Shown: positions 5,263 to 6,084 of the stretch, one piece after another
Position numbering within the stretch: position 1 is the first letter of the stretch
Layout of the letters: each line of letters begins with the position of its first letter
NCBI GenBank assembly: GCA_026395275.1
Contig: JAPLZA010000063.1
Coordinates: 1 to 6,084, forward strand
Length of the DNA stretch: 6,084 nt
Source: Candidatus Staskawiczbacteria bacterium
GTDB lineage: Bacteria; Patescibacteriota; Minisyncoccia; Minisyncoccales; Staskawiczbacteraceae
Reading direction: 5' to 3'
Made by a program: the position numbers and the translations under genes
Notes under the pieces: generated by a model
Seen by the model: only the letters and a program-made list of their open reading frames with translations
Databases searched by the model: none
Told to the model about the DNA's origin: nothing

Positions 5263-5291
5263 TTGCCATTTTTATACTATTTTGTTACTAT
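5263..5291 (+). promoter_or_regulatory. Extended -10 promoter of the acyl carrier protein gene
   Basis: TTGCCA (5263-5268) is followed after 17 bp by TACTAT (5286-5291), which is preceded by an extended -10 TGT (5283-5285). The predicted start point is near 5298, giving a leader of about 60 nt before acpP. It lies directly after the operon terminator. Confidence 0.6.
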
Positions 5292-5344
5292 TTAATTGGT
5301 TCGTTTACAATTAGATTTGTCAAAAAGTAAACCGCAGGATAGGA

Positions 5345-5350
5345 AAGGAA
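5345..5350 (+). promoter_or_regulatory. Strong Shine-Dalgarno sequence of acpP
   Basis: AAGGAA lies 7 nt before the ATG at 5358, within a purine-rich AGGAAAGGAAACC stretch. It contrasts with the SD-less ribosomal genes upstream and fixes the acpP start. Confidence 0.8.
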
Positions 5351-5357
5351 ACCTCAT

Positions 5358-5621
5358 ATGGCAGATGGCGAGCAGAATACAAAATCGGTCTTTGAACGGG
5401 TTAAGGAGCTCATTGTTCAGCAACTAAGCGAGATTGTTCGCGATAGGGTCAAGCTAGAAGCAAAGATTGAGAAGGACCTTCTGGCAGATTCATTGGAATT
5501 GGTCGAGTTGGTTATGGCTTGCGAAGAGGAGTTTGGGATAGAGATCCCTGACGACGATGCCGACAAGCTTGTTACTGTCGGCGACGCCGTCACCTATATT
5601 GAGCAGCATCTGCCCAGGTAG
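5358..5621 (+). CDS. acpP: Acyl carrier protein
   Basis: An 87-residue acidic four-helix carrier protein. The prosthetic-group site is visible as LLADSLELVELVMACEEEFGIEIPDDDADKL, with Ser45 in the DSL motif as the predicted 4'-phosphopantetheine attachment residue; many ACPs have DSLD where this has DSLE. The EEEFGIEIPD helix and the final VGDAVTYIEQHL helix are typical of bacterial ACPs of about 75-85 residues. Start and SD agree. It forms its own unit, with a promoter before it and a terminator after it, and no fatty-acid synthesis gene beside it. Its substrate is therefore unclear, since many CPR bacteria lack complete fatty-acid synthesis. Its codon use differs from the ribosomal operon: its four Arg codons are CGG, CGC, AGG and AGG, with no AGA. 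The stop is a tandem TAG TAG. Confidence 0.93.
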   Translation: MADGEQNTKSVFERVKELIVQQLSEIVRDRVKLEAKIEKDLLADSLELVELVMACEEEFGIEIPDDDADKLVTVGDAVTYIEQHLPR

Positions 5622-5644
5622 TAGCAGCTTTTTGGTAATGCAGT

Positions 5645-5670
5645 AACCTCAACTAGTTTGAGGTTTTTTT
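5645..5670 (+). terminator. Intrinsic terminator after acpP
   Basis: AACCTCAA (5645-5652) pairs with TTGAGGTT (5658-5665) around loop CTAGT. A run of seven T residues (5664-5670) overlaps the end of the stem. It lies 23 nt after the acpP stop and closes that unit. Confidence 0.85.
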
Positions 5671-5696
5671 GTTAGGTTTAGAATAGGGTATAGCTA

Positions 5697-5726
5697 TTGA
5701 CAAGTATGCTTGTTATGTGGTATAAT
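5697..5726 (+). promoter_or_regulatory. Consensus extended -10 promoter for the small downstream gene
   Basis: A perfect TTGACA (5697-5702) is separated by 18 bp from a perfect TATAAT (5721-5726), which is preceded by an extended -10 TGG (5718-5720). This is the strongest promoter in the window. The predicted start point is near 5733, giving a leader of about 87 nt to ATG 5820. That leader contains a 6-bp hairpin, AAGTCG (5767-5772) with CGACTT (5783-5788). Confidence 0.88.
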
Positions 5727-5819
5727 AAATATGTGGGATAAGTAAGTATTTTGACAGCATACAACCAAGTCGTTGAATCACTCGACTTAAACAAAAACAG
5801 ATTCAAAAGGAAGAGAGAA

Positions 5820-5951
5820 ATGAAGAAAATCCGTAATCAGCGCCAGTTGGATCAAATCAAGGCCAACAAGCATCTACCGGCTTTCCCCGTCTTCAGAGGA
5901 CTGGTTGTCACCAATCGAGCCGATTTGGCGGAGATCAGAAAGAGGCAGTAG
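5820..5951 (+). CDS. Small basic protein of unknown function
   Basis: I do not recognise this gene. From ATG 5820 it encodes 43 residues beginning MKKIRNQRQLDQIKANK and ending in a charged ADLAEIRKRQ. The middle, HLPAFPVFRGLVVTN, is hydrophobic and has two prolines. The protein is basic, with no cysteine, signal peptide or membrane helix, so a small nucleic-acid- or ribosome-associated protein is possible but unproven. ATG 5820 is preferred because AAGGA (5807-5811) lies 8 nt upstream. The same frame is open back to a TTG at 5751, which would give 66 residues but lacks a good SD and sits only about 18 nt after the predicted transcription start. It has its own perfect promoter and a long terminator, suggesting strong independent expression. 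Its codon use is mixed, like acpP and unlike the ribosomal operon. Confidence 0.6.
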   Translation: MKKIRNQRQLDQIKANKHLPAFPVFRGLVVTNRADLAEIRKRQ

Positions 5952-5990
5952 GCCGACATCGAGAAGTAGGGCCACAACGGCCGCAGTTTA

Positions 5991-6034
5991 GGGCAGGTAG
6001 TACGTTCAATCCGTATTGCCTGCCCAGTTTTTTT
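5991..6034 (+). terminator. Long intrinsic terminator after the small gene
   Basis: Positions 5991-6004 (GGGCAGGTAGTACG) pair with 6012-6025 (CGTATTGCCTGCCC) over 14 bp, including two G-U wobbles, around a 7-nt loop. Then comes AG and seven T residues (6028-6034). The outer seven pairs are perfect and GC-rich. A small GGCC-ACAAC-GGCC hairpin (5970-5982) lies just upstream. This is the strongest terminator in the window. Confidence 0.93.
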
Positions 6035-6039
6035 GCATA

Positions 6040-6067
6040 TTGCATATATTTTTTGAAATGATAAAAT
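6040..6067 (+). promoter_or_regulatory. Extended -10 promoter at the right edge
   Basis: TTGCAT (6040-6045) is followed after 16 bp by TAAAAT (6062-6067, 5/6 to consensus), preceded by an extended -10 TGA (6059-6061). The predicted start point, about 7 nt after the -10 hexamer, is 6074, which is the A of an ATG. The transcript would be leaderless. Confidence 0.55.
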
Positions 6068-6073
6068 ACTAGT

Positions 6074-6084
6074 ATGTTAAAAGA
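6074..6084 (+). CDS. Possible start of a gene leaving the window (leaderless)
   Basis: ATG at 6074 begins Met-Leu-Lys and then runs off the edge. Support is positional only: it follows a strong terminator and a predicted extended -10 promoter whose start point coincides with the ATG. Too little is visible to name it. Confidence 0.35.

Noticed and set aside
5731..5745. ATG 5731 as a 4-codon leader peptide
   Set aside because: The predicted transcription start (about 5733) falls inside this ATG, so it would probably not be in the mRNA.
5751..5819. TTG 5751 as the start of the small downstream gene
   Set aside because: There is no good SD and it is very close to the predicted transcription start. 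ATG 5820 has AAGGA at 8-nt spacing. It is kept as an alternative.
1..6084. Genetic code 25 (TGA=Gly), as in Gracilibacteria
   Set aside because: Only one in-frame TGA is present across all genes, at a conserved Cys position, while glycine is encoded by GGN everywhere.
1..6084. tRNA, rRNA or CRISPR array
   Set aside because: No cloverleaf-like segment, rRNA-like stretch or regularly spaced repeat was seen in the non-coding parts, all of which are shorter than 140 nt.

Overview
This window looks like a piece of a Candidate Phyla Radiation (Patescibacteria) genome, most likely Parcubacteria-like. That placement is an inference. It rests on the run infA-rpmJ-rpsM-rpsK-rpsD-rpoA-rplQ-rplM-rpsI, on ribosomal genes that mostly lack Shine-Dalgarno (SD) sequences and sit in AT-rich DNA, on a short L13, and on an upstream extracytoplasmic protein of a type I associate with Parcubacteria. 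Everything recognisable is on the + strand.

Layout: (1) 1-745, the 3' end of a large envelope-type protein. (2) 761-789, a strong extended -10 promoter whose predicted start point lies only about 8 nt before infA. (3) 804-5224, a translation/transcription operon: infA (IF-1), rpmJ (L36, only 38 codons), rpsM (S13), rpsK (S11), rpsD (S4), rpoA (RNA polymerase alpha), rplQ (L17), rplM (L13) and rpsI (S9), closed by a strong terminator at 5231-5260. A terminator-like hairpin lies between infA and rpmJ. Long imperfect inverted repeats with a related GC-rich core fill the two other large gaps, rpsM-rpsK and rpsD-rpoA. (4) 5263-5670, a self-contained acyl carrier protein gene with its own promoter, strong SD and terminator. 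(5) 5697-6034, a self-contained unit with a consensus promoter, a small unrecognised basic protein and a long terminator hairpin. (6) 6040-6084, another extended -10 promoter whose predicted start point falls on an ATG that begins a gene leaving the window.

The most striking observation is in rpsD. The S4 reading frame runs from an ATG at 2248 to 2877 but contains an in-frame TGA at 2329-2331. The TGA sits exactly where the fourth zinc-binding cysteine of S4 is expected (C6, C9, C23, then codon 28). The other three ligands and the rest of S4 are intact. None of the twelve genes whose 3' ends are visible uses TGA as its stop (nine TAA, three TAG), and no other gene contains an in-frame TGA, so a global TGA=Gly code is not supported. 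The candidate explanations are a base-call error, a real S4 split by stop/restart, or site-specific decoding of UGA as Cys or Sec. The sequence alone cannot decide between them.

The operon genes would jointly supply initiation factor 1, ribosomal proteins of both subunits and the polymerase alpha subunit. The two downstream units differ in base composition, codon use and use of SD sequences.
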